Assembly: GCF_002879865.1 (NCBI RefSeq) | Contig: NZ_PNXY01000001.1 | Location: forward strand, 310,001 to 374,000 | Origin: Paraburkholderia rhynchosiae | Lineage (GTDB): Bacteria > Pseudomonadota > Gammaproteobacteria > Burkholderiales > Burkholderiaceae | Reading direction: 5' to 3' | Length of the DNA stretch: 64,000 nucleotides | Shown here: positions 26,372 through 35,909 of the stretch, one piece after another | Layout: each line of letters starts with the position of its first letter | How positions within the stretch are numbered: position 1 is the first letter of the stretch | Program-made: the position numbers and the translations under genes | Notes under the pieces: model-generated | Seen by the model: the letters and a program-made list of their open reading frames with translations, nothing else | Told to the model about the DNA's origin: nothing | The model's database searches: none

Positions 26372-27490
26372 TCACTCGTGATGTTCTAGCGCCGTGAAAC
26401 CGGCGAGCGTGACGAGCGCGTCACGACGTGCAATCTGAAAGTCCGAGCGCACCATTTCCTTCACCAGCGAGGTGAACGGCGTGGTCGGCTGCCAGCCCAG
26501 ATTCGCGTGCGCCTTGGACGGATCGCCCAGCAGCGTCTCGACCTCGGCTGGGCGGAAGTAGCGCGGATCGACACGCACGATCACATCGCCCGGCGACATC
26601 CGTGTCTCACGCCCTTCCACCTTTTCGACGATGCCGACTTCGTCCACACCCGTGCCTTCAAAGCGCACGGTGACGCCCAACTCGGCGGCGGCGTGCTGAA
26701 CGAACTGACGCACGCTGTACTGCACGCCGGTGGCGATCACGTAATCTTCCGGGCGCTCCTGTTGCAGCATGCGCCACTGCATCTCCACGTAATCGCGTGC
26801 ATGGCCCCAGTCGCGCAACGCCGACAGATTGCCGAGATACAGCGTCTTCTGCATACCCACAGCGATACGCGCAATAGCACGCGTGATCTTGCGAGTCACG
26901 AAAGTCTCGCCACGTACCGGGGATTCGTGATTGAACAGAATCCCGTTGCATGCAAAGAGGCCATACGCCTCGCGATAGTTGACCGTGGTCCAGTACGCGA
27001 ACATCTTCGCCACCGCATAGGGGCTGCGCGGATAGAACGGCGTGGTCTCAGATTGCGGCACCTGTTGCACGAGACCGTACAGCTCCGAAGTCGACGCCTG
27101 ATAGAAGCGCGTTTTCTCCTGAAGCCCCAGAATGCGGATCGCCTCGAGAATCCGCAACGCGCCGAGACCGTCCGCATTAGCCGTATATTCCGGCTCCTCG
27201 AACGACACGGCGACGTGGCTCTGCGCCGCCAGGTTATATATCTCGTCTGGCTCCACGCGTTGAATCACGCGCAGAATGCTGGTGGAATCCGTCAGATCCG
27301 CGTGATGGAGAAAGAGCCGTTGCTCCGGATCGTGTGGATCGCGATAGAGGTGATCGATCCGGTCCGTGTTAAACAGCGAAGACCTGCGTTTGATGCCGTG
27401 CACGTCGTAGTCCTTCGCGAGCAACAGCTCTGCGAGGTACGACCCGTCCTGCCCCGTGATCCCCGTGATCAGCGCGACCTTGCGTTTCAT
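26372..27490 (-). CDS. gmd: GDP-mannose 4,6-dehydratase
   Basis: Converts GDP-D-mannose to GDP-4-keto-6-deoxy-D-mannose in the cytoplasm. At 372 residues it has the usual length. Motifs: NADP site [54 protein letters not shown], catalytic ASTSELYG, the YxxxK pair in [30 protein letters not shown] and [17 protein letters not shown] site precedes the ATG. The next gene, fcl, starts within six bases of the stop. The substrate would be supplied by ManC upstream in the same operon. Confidence 0.96.
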   Translation of the reverse strand: MKRKVALITGITGQDGSYLAELLLAKDYDVHGIKRRSSLFNTDRIDHLYRDPHDPEQRLFLHHADLTDSTSILRVIQRVEPDEIYNLAAQSHVAVSFEEPEYTANADGLGALRILEAIRILGLQEKTRFYQASTSELYGLVQQVPQSETTPFYPRSPYAVAKMFAYWTTVNYREAYGLFACNGILFNHESPVRGETFVTRKITRAIARIAVGMQKTLYLGNLSALRDWGHARDYVEMQWRMLQQERPEDYVIATGVQYSVRQFVQHAAAELGVTVRFEGTGVDEVGIVEKVEGRETRMSPGDVIVRVDPRYFRPAEVETLLGDPSKAHANLGWQPTTPFTSLVKEMVRSDFQIARRDALVTLAGFTALEHHE

Positions 27491-27546
27491 GAAGGCTTCT
27501 CCTCGTTAACTTTTCCATACTTGTGGCGAGAAACTCGGTCGCGATT

Positions 27547-29781
27547 TCAGCCCGCGATGCTGTCGTACCCGTAATAGCCGCCTTGGTAACCCGAGCCGAG
27601 GAACGCCCCTTCCTGCGGCACATCGGTGAGCAATACGCCTCTGAGTCCGACGCCGCCATTACGAAGACGCTTGGCGGTCTCTGCAATTTCATTCAACGGA
27701 TGACGGCCGTGGCGCACTACGAGCAGCGTCGTACCCGCATGTTTGCCGATCAGCGTCGAATCGGTGACCGCAAGCACGGGCGGCGTATCGACGATGACCA
27801 GGTCGTAGCGGGACTTCAGTTCTTCGAGCATCGTTTCGAAGCGCTTGCTCATCAGCAATTCCGACGGATGCGAGGGCAGCGTGCCCTTTGCCAGCACGTC
27901 GAGACCCGGCAGTACGTCGCGCTGGATCATCGACGTCAGGTCGCCACCGCTCAGCACATCCGACAAGCCCGGTTGATGCGCGATGCCGAAATGCGAGTGG
28001 ACGTCGCCGCGCCGCATGTCGCCGTCGATAATCAGCACGCGCTTGTTCGCCGATGCCACCAGCGCCGAGAGATTCACCGACAGGAACGACTTGCCTGCGT
28101 CTGGCCGCGAACCCGTAATCATCACGATGTTGTTCGCCGCGTGATCGAGCGAAAGTTGCAGCGAGGTGCGCAGATTGCGCACGCCTTCCACGGCGATATC
28201 TTCCGGCGCCTGCTGCGCGAGCACATGCAAGCCGCGACGGCGCAGCATCACGTCTTCCTGCAGCCGCAACTGCGTCTGGCTGCGCGGCACGACCGCGAAG
28301 ACCGGCACGCCAAGCACGGCTTCGAGTTCGTCCGGACGTTCCACGCCGCCGTACATCGCGCGCTTGAAGAAGGTCAGCATGATGCCGAGCACGAGGCCGC
28401 CGCCGAGGGCGATCAGGATCGCGATCACACGCTTCGGCCGCACCGGTTCATCGGGCGCCTCGGCGAAGTCGACCACACGCACGTTACCGACCTGGCCGGC
28501 TTTCGCCACGCGCAGTTGCTGCGCGCTGTTGAGCAGGTTCGTATAGAGCTCGGTGTCGACATGCACGTCGCGCAACAGACGCAGCGCGGTCTGCTCGGTA
28601 TCCGGCATCACCGACACGCTGCGGTTCATGTTGGTCTGCGCGCCTTGCAGCGCTGCGATCTGCGCATCGAGCGCCGCCACTGCCGGATGGTTGGCGGTGA
28701 AGCGTTGCGACATCTCCGCCCGTTGCGTTTGCAGGTCGAGCAGCTTGGTCTTGTTATCGACGATCTGCTGAAGCAGCAGGCGGCTCTCTTCACCGAGATC
28801 CACAGTGCCATGCATGTTGCGGAATTTGTTGTAGCGCTGTTCGGCTTCGTCGAGTTCCTTGCGCAAGCCCGGCAGTTGCTGATCGAGGAATGCGAGCATG
28901 TGCTCGGCTTCCGTCGAACGGCTCGCCACATCCTGGCGCACGAATTCACGCGCCATGCTGTTGACGATCGCCGCGGTCAACGCACTGTCGCCGCCTTCGA
29001 GACTGGCGCGAATCACGCCGGATTGCAGCGTGGTTTCCTGCACCACCAGCGCCTTTTGCAAACGGTCCACAGTGCTCAGGGTCGATGCGCGCGACAGTTC
29101 GAAACGCGAACCGGGCGCGCCGGTCAGCGCGTCGACATGCAACGCGATCGGGCCATCGGCCGTGTCGGTTTCCACGGTCTCGCCGACGTGGCCGGAGAGA
29201 ATCGCGATGCCGTTCCTGTCGCGCAGCACATACGAGCGGTCATTGCCCGCGATCAGCGTGAACGTCGTGTCGTACATCTCCTTCGACGTATCGAAGCGCG
29301 ACACCGAAATGCTCTCGTTACCCCACGCATAGCCGGACAGATTGATGAACTGCGGCAGGGTGAAGCCCCATTGCCCGTTCACGAGTCCCGCAATCATGCC
29401 GCCGATAATCGGCATATAACGCGGTGCGGCCGTAATGTCGAGATGCAGCTTCTTGACGGTTTCCTCTGTCACGAGCCGCGACTTCAGCAGCTCGATCTCG
29501 GCCGCCGTCGACGGCTTCGTATCGAACATACCGGTGAGCGGCGGCAAGGAATCCTTACCGTTCGCATTGGCATTCGCCGTCTTGTCCTCGACATGGAACA
29601 ACACGTCCGCGCGATACGTCGGCGGAGCAAGGAAAGCGTACGCGCACCCCAGCGCGAGCGCGATCAGCGTCACCATTGCAATGGTGCGCCAGCCCCGCAC
29701 GATCGTGCGGAGATAGTCCGACAGATGCAACTCGTCCGGTCCGGACACGTCGGTATAGCGGTTCTCGAAGTTGATTGCCAT
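27547..29781 (-). CDS. wzc: Wzc-type polysaccharide co-polymerase and tyrosine autokinase
   Basis: Inner-membrane protein of 744 residues controlling EPS chain length and export together with Wza. Order: Wzz domain with first transmembrane helix (~30-52), a long periplasmic coiled region (to ~440) with TLQSGVIRASLEGGDSALTA and the GNVR-like region, second helix (VIAILIALGGGLVLGIMLTF), then the cytoplasmic BY-kinase. Kinase motifs are Walker A GSRPDAGKSFLSVNLSAL, A' VLIIDGDMRRGD and B LVIVDTPPVLAVTD. The C-terminus is a short Tyr cluster, GYQGGYYGYD. It follows wza with 50 bases between. A partner Wzb-type phosphatase, normally next to wzc, is not present in this window. Confidence 0.94.
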   Translation of the reverse strand: MAINFENRYTDVSGPDELHLSDYLRTIVRGWRTIAMVTLIALALGCAYAFLAPPTYRADVLFHVEDKTANANANGKDSLPPLTGMFDTKPSTAAEIELLKSRLVTEETVKKLHLDITAAPRYMPIIGGMIAGLVNGQWGFTLPQFINLSGYAWGNESISVSRFDTSKEMYDTTFTLIAGNDRSYVLRDRNGIAILSGHVGETVETDTADGPIALHVDALTGAPGSRFELSRASTLSTVDRLQKALVVQETTLQSGVIRASLEGGDSALTAAIVNSMAREFVRQDVASRSTEAEHMLAFLDQQLPGLRKELDEAEQRYNKFRNMHGTVDLGEESRLLLQQIVDNKTKLLDLQTQRAEMSQRFTANHPAVAALDAQIAALQGAQTNMNRSVSVMPDTEQTALRLLRDVHVDTELYTNLLNSAQQLRVAKAGQVGNVRVVDFAEAPDEPVRPKRVIAILIALGGGLVLGIMLTFFKRAMYGGVERPDELEAVLGVPVFAVVPRSQTQLRLQEDVMLRRRGLHVLAQQAPEDIAVEGVRNLRTSLQLSLDHAANNIVMITGSRPDAGKSFLSVNLSALVASANKRVLIIDGDMRRGDVHSHFGIAHQPGLSDVLSGGDLTSMIQRDVLPGLDVLAKGTLPSHPSELLMSKRFETMLEELKSRYDLVIVDTPPVLAVTDSTLIGKHAGTTLLVVRHGRHPLNEIAETAKRLRNGGVGLRGVLLTDVPQEGAFLGSGYQGGYYGYDSIAG

Positions 29782-29831
29782 TTTTGGTCACCCAGCAAAA
29801 CCCGGCGGTTCTGATTTACGTTATAGGGTCG

Positions 29832-30971
29832 TTATTTCGCCACCACCACACCAGTCACAGCCGCGTTGATGGCCGGCAGCAGCAGATTCAAAATACGGTT
29901 GAAGCGGACCAGTCCGCCCTGGCCTACGTACACGACGTCCTTGGGCTGCAACTCGAACTGATTGGCGAGGATCATCGAAACCGGCGAGGTCGCGTCGAGG
30001 TGATAGACCTGCGGCGATTCGCTCGTCGAATTGCGGATCACGAACAGTTGGCGCGTCGAGGCGGTGTTCTGGTCGAAACTGCCACTGTCGGAGATGGCCT
30101 GCGAAAGCGTCAGCGAACCGTTGCGCAATGGCGTGATGGTCGCCGGCTTGTTCACTTCGCCCATCACGTACACGCCGCTGTCTTCACGCGAGGCCACGCG
30201 CACGACGTCACCCGGTTGCAGGTAGATGTCCGACGGGTTGTGGCCGCGCTTAAGCAGGTCGTCCATATTGAGCTGATACGTGACGCCTTTACGGATCAGT
30301 TCGACGCGGCTGCGATCGGCGTTCGGGCTGAAACCTCCGCCCTGGTTGATCGCGCTGGTGAGCGACGTCGAAATGTCGTTGATCGACTGGGCGCCAGGCG
30401 TGCGCACTTCGCCGTCTATGTAGATCTGCGCCGCGCGGAAAGACGCGACACGCACGGTCACTTCCGGCTTCTGGTACACCTTGCTCAGGCGGTTATACAG
30501 TTCCTTCTGGATTGCGCCGACGTCCTTGCCCGCCACGTGCACCGTGCCCGCATACGGGAACTGCACATCGCCTTTTTCGTCGATGAGAAAGCCCGGCGCC
30601 GCATCCGTCGTCTTGCCGTTCTGCGCCGGCTGGCCTACCGCCGCCGCGAGTTCGGGGTGATCCCATACGACGATCTGCAGCACGTCGCCGGGGCCGACTC
30701 TGTAGGCCGTCGGTTTGCCGAACAGCGCAAGCGTCGCCGGCGGCAGCGTAGCAGCGGTCTGCTCCATGCGCATCTTGCGCAGCAGCGACAGATTGATATC
30801 CGTGATTGGTATCGTCTGCTGCTGCGACGGTTCGGTGCTGAAATCGCCGCCGGTTTCCTGAACCGCAGCCGGTGTGATCATCCGCTGACCAGGTGCCGCA
30901 GCGCAGCCCGCAAGCAATGCCGCGATAGCGAAAACCGTGAGACTTCCCGTGCGTGTACCAAGCGAGCTCAT
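29832..30971 (-). CDS. wza: Outer-membrane polysaccharide export lipoprotein Wza
   Basis: Forms the outer-membrane export channel for the EPS. The 379-residue protein starts at 30971 after a perfect AAGGAGGAAA site; a longer frame to 31115 runs into the preceding gene and lacks a signal. The signal peptide ends in the lipobox LLAGC. The polysaccharide export domain (YRVGPGDVLQIVVWDHPEL), SLBB-like repeats (IYIDGEVRTPGAQSI, VYVMGEVNKPATI) and a C-terminal amphipathic segment (NRILNLLLPAINAAVTGVVV), which fits the outer-membrane helix barrel, are all present. It stands between the initiating transferase and wzc, the standard order. Confidence 0.94.
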   Translation of the reverse strand: MSSLGTRTGSLTVFAIAALLAGCAAAPGQRMITPAAVQETGGDFSTEPSQQQTIPITDINLSLLRKMRMEQTAATLPPATLALFGKPTAYRVGPGDVLQIVVWDHPELAAAVGQPAQNGKTTDAAPGFLIDEKGDVQFPYAGTVHVAGKDVGAIQKELYNRLSKVYQKPEVTVRVASFRAAQIYIDGEVRTPGAQSINDISTSLTSAINQGGGFSPNADRSRVELIRKGVTYQLNMDDLLKRGHNPSDIYLQPGDVVRVASREDSGVYVMGEVNKPATITPLRNGSLTLSQAISDSGSFDQNTASTRQLFVIRNSTSESPQVYHLDATSPVSMILANQFELQPKDVVYVGQGGLVRFNRILNLLLPAINAAVTGVVVAK

Positions 30972-31039
30972 AACATTTCCTCCTTGCGCGAGAGCGACTG
31001 TCCTCAGATGAGGCAACGCCCCGCGTGCTTTGTTAACAA

Positions 31040-32425
31040 CTAGTAAGCGTTTCGATGCACCAGTCCGGCAACAATCGTCGCGCCGATAATCCGCATGTCG
31101 AGCGCGAACGACCAATGCCCCAGGTAATACAGGTCATGTTCCACCCGACGTTCCATCTTTTCGATGCGGTCGGTCTCGCCACGAAAGCCGTTGATCTGTG
31201 CCCAACCCGTGATGCCCGGCTTGATTCGATAGCGATTGATGTAGCCCGCGACCACTTTCTGATAGAGGTCGTCGTGCTCGAGCGCATGAGGACGCGGTCC
31301 CACGACCGACATGTCGCCACGCAATACGTTGAAAAACTGCGGCAGTTCATCGAGGCTCGTACGGCGCAGGAACGCACCGACTCTCGTCACACGCGGATCG
31401 TTTCGCGTGGCCTGCTTGACGGTGCCCTTTTCCTCGGTATGCAAGCGCATCGAACGGAATTTGTAGATGGTGAATACGCGCCCGTCCGCCCCCTTGCGCT
31501 TCTGTTTGAAGAGCACCGGACCACGCGACGAGCACTTCACGGCGAGCGCAACCGCAATCAGGACCGGTGCGAGACAGAGCAACGCCGCAGCCGCGAAGAG
31601 GCGATCGAAAATCTCCTTCTTCAGCATCGAGTTCGCCGACAGCGGCGATGCGACGAGGTTGATCGCCGGCACACCCAGCACATCGGTCACGCCGCTGCCT
31701 TCGAACAACGCGAGGCTGCGCACGTCCGGCATGAAGCGGATGTTCACGAGATCGTCGCGGAACTCGCTAACGAGCGAACAGATCAGCGGCTCTTCCGAAA
31801 GCGACAGCATCAGCCATAGTTCGTGGACGTCGTTGGTGCGGATGTATTCAGCGAGCGCATCCACGCTATCGAAAACCGGTACGCGTGTACTCGTCACGGG
31901 CGACTTGTCCGGACTCGTGTTGTAAACCGCCGTCGCGCGAAAGCCCGTGGTGGGCGCGGATTCGATACGGCGAATGATCGCGTCGCATTGCGAACCGCTG
32001 CCCACAATGGCCACCTGATGCAGATTCATGCCCGCACTGCGTGCGCGCGCCAGCACGGCATGCGTGATGAGCCGGTAGGAGATCAGCAAGCCGCCGCTGA
32101 CGGCAGTCCAGTACGAGAACCACAAACGCGAAACCGAGTCACTGCGATGCAGCGAATACATCAGCACCAGCGCGCTGCCTTGCACGATGAGCCATGCGAG
32201 CGACACCTGGCCCGCGAGCCCGAGCTTCGAGCGGCCGCGCCACGATTCATAGACGCCGAACGCGGGAAAGATCGCCAACGCGAACGCAGCCGAAAACATC
32301 ACCAGCGCCCAATAGAAGCCGGATTGAGCGAGATAGTCGAAGCGGACTTGCGACGCCACCGCCGCACCTGCGAGCACTAGCGCGACGTCGAAAACTCGCG
32401 CGAGTAAATCCTGAAACCTGCCCAT
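31040..32425 (-). CDS. wcaJ: Undecaprenyl-phosphate hexose-1-phosphate transferase (WcaJ-like)
   Basis: Starts the EPS repeat by moving a hexose-1-phosphate, most likely glucose-1-phosphate, from UDP-sugar to undecaprenyl phosphate in the inner membrane. The start at 32425 ([18 protein letters not shown]) follows GAGGTAAG. N-terminal half: four or five transmembrane helices, then a Rossmann-like segment ([18 protein letters not shown]). C-terminal half: the bacterial sugar transferase domain with its membrane helix, [46 protein letters not shown] and [17 protein letters not shown]. 461 residues is normal for the family. It sits between manC and wza. The exact sugar (glucose versus galactose) is inferred from family. 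Confidence 0.92.
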   Translation of the reverse strand: MGRFQDLLARVFDVALVLAGAAVASQVRFDYLAQSGFYWALVMFSAAFALAIFPAFGVYESWRGRSKLGLAGQVSLAWLIVQGSALVLMYSLHRSDSVSRLWFSYWTAVSGGLLISYRLITHAVLARARSAGMNLHQVAIVGSGSQCDAIIRRIESAPTTGFRATAVYNTSPDKSPVTSTRVPVFDSVDALAEYIRTNDVHELWLMLSLSEEPLICSLVSEFRDDLVNIRFMPDVRSLALFEGSGVTDVLGVPAINLVASPLSANSMLKKEIFDRLFAAAALLCLAPVLIAVALAVKCSSRGPVLFKQKRKGADGRVFTIYKFRSMRLHTEEKGTVKQATRNDPRVTRVGAFLRRTSLDELPQFFNVLRGDMSVVGPRPHALEHDDLYQKVVAGYINRYRIKPGITGWAQINGFRGETDRIEKMERRVEHDLYYLGHWSFALDMRIIGATIVAGLVHRNAY

Positions 32426-32477
32426 TTTGCTTACCTCGTACTGGCCGTTCCTGTCCGCAACCCGCAAGGCACGCTGT

Positions 32478-34046
32478 CTACGAGCAGCGGCCGTAGTTGT
32501 CGGTGAATCGCACGATGTCGTCTTCGCCCAGATAAGTGCCTGACTGGACCTCAATGATTTCGAGCGGCACCTTCCCCGGGTTTTCGAGCCGGTGCCGGAC
32601 GCCGAGCGGGATGTAAGTCGATTCGTTCTCGCTCAGCAGGAATTGCTCTTCGCCACGTGTGACGAGCGCCGTGCCGCGCACCACGACCCAATGCTCGGCG
32701 CGATGGTGATGCAGTTGCAGCGACAACTGTGCGCCCGGCGTGACGACGATGCGCTTGACCTGGAAGCGCTCCCCATGGTCGATGGAATCGTAAAAACCCC
32801 ACGGACGGCGCACCTTGCGATGCGCGTCGGCCTCGGGTGCGTGTTGCGCCTTGATGCGCGACACGAGACCCTTCACGTCCTGCACATGCGAGCGGTCGAC
32901 CACCAGCACGGCGTCGGCGGTTTCGACGACCACGACATTCGTCGTGCCGACACACGCGACGAGGCGCCCTTCCGAATGTGCGTAGCTCGACACCGCGCCC
33001 TCGAAAGTCACGCGGCCGCGCCCTGCGTTGCCATTGGCGTCTTTTTCCATCGCGGCCCAGACGGCGTCCCAGGAACCGAGATCGGACCAGCCGGCTTCAA
33101 GTCTGATGACCACGCCCGCGGGCGAGGCGACGTTCGCGTCGGTCGTCGCATTAGCGGCATCGGCCGCACCGGAGGTATCCGTCTCCGGCGCTTCGGTCAG
33201 CCGTTCCATCACCGCATAGTCGATCGAATCGGCGGGCGCGCTGAGGAACGCCTCGCCGAGCGGACGGAAATACGCGCCTTCGCTGCGGCCGTCGTTGAAC
33301 GCGCGCTCGCAGGCAGCATGCATCTCCGGTTGCAGACGCTTCAAGGTATCGAGCCACACGCTCGCACGCACGATAAAGATGCCGCTATTCCACCAATACG
33401 TCCCTGCTGCAACGTATTTCGCGGCGAGTTCTTCCGCGGGCTTTTCGACGAAGCCGTCAATCGCATATCCGCCCTTCGGCAACTCAGTACCGATGCGGAT
33501 ATAGCCGAAGCCCGTATCCGGACGCGTGGGCGGCACGCCAAGCGTCGCGATTGCGCCTTGTTCCGCGTAACGTGCCGCGCTTTCCAGCGCGTCTTGCAAC
33601 GCCTTCACGTCCGCGATCGAATGATCGGCCGGCATCACGACGAGAATGCCGTCTTCGCCGCCCGCGCAAGCGAGCGATGCCGCGAGCGTAAGTGCAGGCG
33701 CCGTATCGCGGCGAGCGGGCTCGACAATCAGACGCGCCTCCACGCCGTTTTCCTGAAGCTGTTCAGCAATCACGAAGCGGTGCTCTTCACCGCATACGAT
33801 GATCGGCGACGCATCGACCTTCCAGCTCGCGGAAAAACCGTCCATGCGTCGCGCGGTGGCTTGCAGCAGAGAATCAGAGCCGACCACGTCGATAAGCTGC
33901 TTCGGATAGTTCTCGCGCGACACCGGCCACAGGCGCGTACCCGAACCACCGGCCAGAATGACCGGGACAATGCGCGGGCAACGCGCGCCGACTGCCTCGC
34001 CACTCGTATCGGACGACGCGTTGTTTCCTGCTCCCTGAGTCGACAT
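32478..34046 (-). CDS. manC: Bifunctional mannose-1-phosphate guanylyltransferase / mannose-6-phosphate isomerase
   Basis: Makes GDP-mannose for gmd/fcl and mannosyl transferases. 522 residues. The nucleotidyltransferase domain (~25-360) begins IVPVILAGGSGTRLWPVSRENYPKQLI and has VMPADHSI, TGFGYIRIG, FVEKPAEELA, YWWNSGIF and GWSDLGSW. The C-terminal cupin-type isomerase domain (~400-515) has RRPWGFYDSI, QLSLQLHHHRAEHW and the end FTDNYGR. Oddity: an Ala/Thr/Asn/Asp-rich insert of ~20 residues (around TDTSGAADAANATTD) sits just before GWSDLGSW. An AAGGA site precedes the ATG. It is the first biosynthetic gene after the GlxA-like regulator. The Burkholderia cepacian homologue is called BceA. 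Confidence 0.94.
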   Translation of the reverse strand: MSTQGAGNNASSDTSGEAVGARCPRIVPVILAGGSGTRLWPVSRENYPKQLIDVVGSDSLLQATARRMDGFSASWKVDASPIIVCGEEHRFVIAEQLQENGVEARLIVEPARRDTAPALTLAASLACAGGEDGILVVMPADHSIADVKALQDALESAARYAEQGAIATLGVPPTRPDTGFGYIRIGTELPKGGYAIDGFVEKPAEELAAKYVAAGTYWWNSGIFIVRASVWLDTLKRLQPEMHAACERAFNDGRSEGAYFRPLGEAFLSAPADSIDYAVMERLTEAPETDTSGAADAANATTDANVASPAGVVIRLEAGWSDLGSWDAVWAAMEKDANGNAGRGRVTFEGAVSSYAHSEGRLVACVGTTNVVVVETADAVLVVDRSHVQDVKGLVSRIKAQHAPEADAHRKVRRPWGFYDSIDHGERFQVKRIVVTPGAQLSLQLHHHRAEHWVVVRGTALVTRGEEQFLLSENESTYIPLGVRHRLENPGKVPLEIIEVQSGTYLGEDDIVRFTDNYGRCS

Positions 34047-34133
34047 ATTCGCAATCCTTATGATTCTCAGAACCGACCAAAAACAGATGCTGGAGACCGC
34101 ATGCAGCGCGCGCCCCTGCCTGCCCCGTCGACT

Positions 34134-35147
34134 CTACTGACCCACCATGCGGCGGCTTTGTATCCGGAACTCGGTGGGCGAGATCCTCATCCGCTTGCGA
34201 AACACTTTGGCGAGCCGGTCACCGTTGCCCATGCCGGTGCGCCGTGCAATCTTGTCCACCGGCAACTCAGACTCGGTCAACAGACTGCACGTCACGGCAA
34301 GACGTTCGTGCAGCAGAAAACTCGAAGGCGTGATGCCCATTTCCATCTTGAAGCGGCGCAGGAAGTTGCGCTCGCTCATTGCCGCGAACTGCGCGGCATC
34401 CGCGATCGAGATGGACTGCTGGCAGTTCTCCTGCAGCCACCGCGCCGCGGCGCGGACTTTGTCGCCAGGCGTGAGCGCGCCATCTTCGCTGAGCAGCGGC
34501 GCGAGATTCGAGCACGAATCAGCCAGCAGACGCTCGGCAACGGAACGCGCGGCGCCGGCGCCGAGATCACGCTTGATCATCGCGAGCGCGCTTCTCATCG
34601 ACTCGAGACGATCGCCCGCGTCGCCACTCTGCTCCGACTGGCGCGACGGCATCGACGGATCGCGCGATTCATTCGGCTCGATTGCATCGGGCACGTAGGC
34701 CGCATCGAGCAGCGCACGCCCCTCGGCGATCGGCCGGATCATGCCCGTGTTGCGGCGAACCCGGCGCAGCCACGCAATCAGGCGCTCGTCCTTCACCGCG
34801 GCGAGCGCGCCTTTGCCGCCCGCGACATACAGCGCGTCGAAGCCTCCGTAATGTCGGGCGTCAAGTCCATCGGTCCACACACGCAAGGACGAGGAGGACG
34901 TGACCATGCCGCCATCGGCCGACAGGAAACACACGTCGTACGAACAACCCCCAGAGGCCGACGAAGCCAGTTCATTTGCTGCCTGGAACACTTCGGCTAC
35001 CACGCCGGCTCCTTGCAGCGAGCAATCGTTGAACATCAGTATCGCGATGCGCCGCATCCCCTTGTTCGGTGCGTGCACCCAGCGCAGCATTGCAGATTCG
35101 AGACTCGCGCAGGTCATAGCTATCCTCACCAGAAAACGATCTTTCAT
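34134..35147 (-). CDS. GlxA/AraC-type transcriptional regulator with degenerate DJ-1-like domain
   Basis: A 337-residue probable regulator of the EPS operon. The N-terminal part (~30-135) resembles the DJ-1/PfpI domain of GlxA regulators (IAILMFNDCSLQGAGVVAEVF, FDALYVAGGKGALAAVKDERL). It lacks the usual nucleophile-elbow and ATTHW-type segment and instead passes into a Ser/Glu/Asp-rich linker (EPNESRDPSMPSRQSEQ). The C-terminal ~100 residues are an AraC helix-turn-helix pair: SIADAAQFAAMSERNFLRRFK and VDKIARRTGMGNGDRLAKVFRK. It lies 87 bases upstream of manC in the same direction and may be co-transcribed. A perfect 14-bp palindrome lies 29 bases upstream of its start codon, so autoregulation is possible. 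An alternative start is the Met preceding RRIAILMF. Confidence 0.82.
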   Translation of the reverse strand: MKDRFLVRIAMTCASLESAMLRWVHAPNKGMRRIAILMFNDCSLQGAGVVAEVFQAANELASSASGGCSYDVCFLSADGGMVTSSSSLRVWTDGLDARHYGGFDALYVAGGKGALAAVKDERLIAWLRRVRRNTGMIRPIAEGRALLDAAYVPDAIEPNESRDPSMPSRQSEQSGDAGDRLESMRSALAMIKRDLGAGAARSVAERLLADSCSNLAPLLSEDGALTPGDKVRAAARWLQENCQQSISIADAAQFAAMSERNFLRRFKMEMGITPSSFLLHERLAVTCSLLTESELPVDKIARRTGMGNGDRLAKVFRKRMRISPTEFRIQSRRMVGQ

Positions 35148-35175
35148 CTCTAGCGGTGGCAGGAGCCCGGCTCTG

Positions 35176-35189
35176 TGCAGTGCACTGCA
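35176..35189. promoter_or_regulatory. Perfect 14-bp palindrome before the GlxA-like regulator
   Basis: TGCAGTGCACTGCA reads the same on both strands and lies 29 bases upstream of the regulator start codon, in its leader or promoter. The position fits an operator, possibly for autoregulation. The binding protein is unknown. Confidence 0.5.
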
Positions 35190-35670
35190 TCATAGCCACC
35201 ACTCATCAAGTATTTAGCCGCCATGACCGATAGTGCTGACATGTTGTCGCATTGACCGGGGTGGCTCGTCAGTGATTTTCGGCAAAATTCCGCCAACGCC
35301 GAATTGCACCGAATTAATTGCCGATTCCACATATCAATGAATTGGCGTTGTGCGAATATTAGTTCAAACTAAAAGCGGATTTCGTTCGCCAGCGCACACT
35401 GGATCACTACTCAAAAAAGGGCGGTTACAATCCGTTCCACGCGGCGCTTTTGCAGATATGGAGTAATTTATGCCAGATAGAGAGTAATGTCGGGACGAAT
35501 CCGCCTGAGCACCCGCATTTATAGCGCATCTCGCCGCCGCGACTTCGCGCGGACGGGACCGACGCCGCTCTTCAATAAGGGAAAGCAGTGTCTAATATAG
35601 GCACTTTAGAGAGCGCGGGATTATTTAATTCGTTCTTATTCGGTGCAGTGAATATAAAGGCGGCGATTAA

Positions 35671-35688
35671 TGTTTCAGAGCTGAAACA
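35671..35688. promoter_or_regulatory. TGTTTCAG-AG-CTGAAACA dyad
   Basis: An 8-bp inverted repeat with a 2-base centre, 220 bases upstream of the GH-like gene and ~520 bases upstream of the regulator. Its symmetry and place between divergent units suggest a binding site for a dimeric activator. A shorter dyad, TTAGTT-CA-AACTAA, lies at 35359-35372. Confidence 0.5.
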
Positions 35689-35909
35689 CCGGAATAACAT
35701 CGGTTAAGGCAACAGCGCAATCGACGGACCAGTGGCTGATTGCGCCGGGCGGCAGGCCGTCCAAATCCGCCATAAGATTGCGGAAATACACTATGCCGTT
35801 TCCGCAACAAAGGGCAACGGACAGCGCGTTGAGGCGGCTTCGGCCTGGTGAACTAGCAATTTGACGACGTTCGTCAGCGGAAACGCACCGCGAACGGCAC
35901 GGGGAATAC

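Larger units (their letters stand above)
35148..35909. promoter_or_regulatory. Large AT-richer divergent regulatory region of the EPS locus
   Basis: About 760 bases separate the leftward regulator/EPS operon from the rightward GH-like gene. Over 35290-35700 it is visibly richer in A and T than all neighbouring genes (for example around 35335-35375 and 35620-35680). I see no convincing gene. It contains three dyads at 35176-35189, 35359-35372 and 35671-35688. This is the natural place for the main EPS promoters and their control sites. Exact -35/-10 boxes cannot be assigned by eye. Confidence 0.65.

Noticed and set aside
27523..29814. A 763-codon + strand ORF antisense to wzc
   Set aside because: Wzc on the minus strand has all its motifs; the antisense frame has Arg/His/Gln-rich composition and no family features.
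32592..35153. An 853-codon + strand ORF antisense to manC and the regulator
   Set aside because: Its sequence is Arg/His-rich without domains, while the minus strand has two clearly recognisable proteins with ribosome sites. It is a shadow of GC-rich codon usage.
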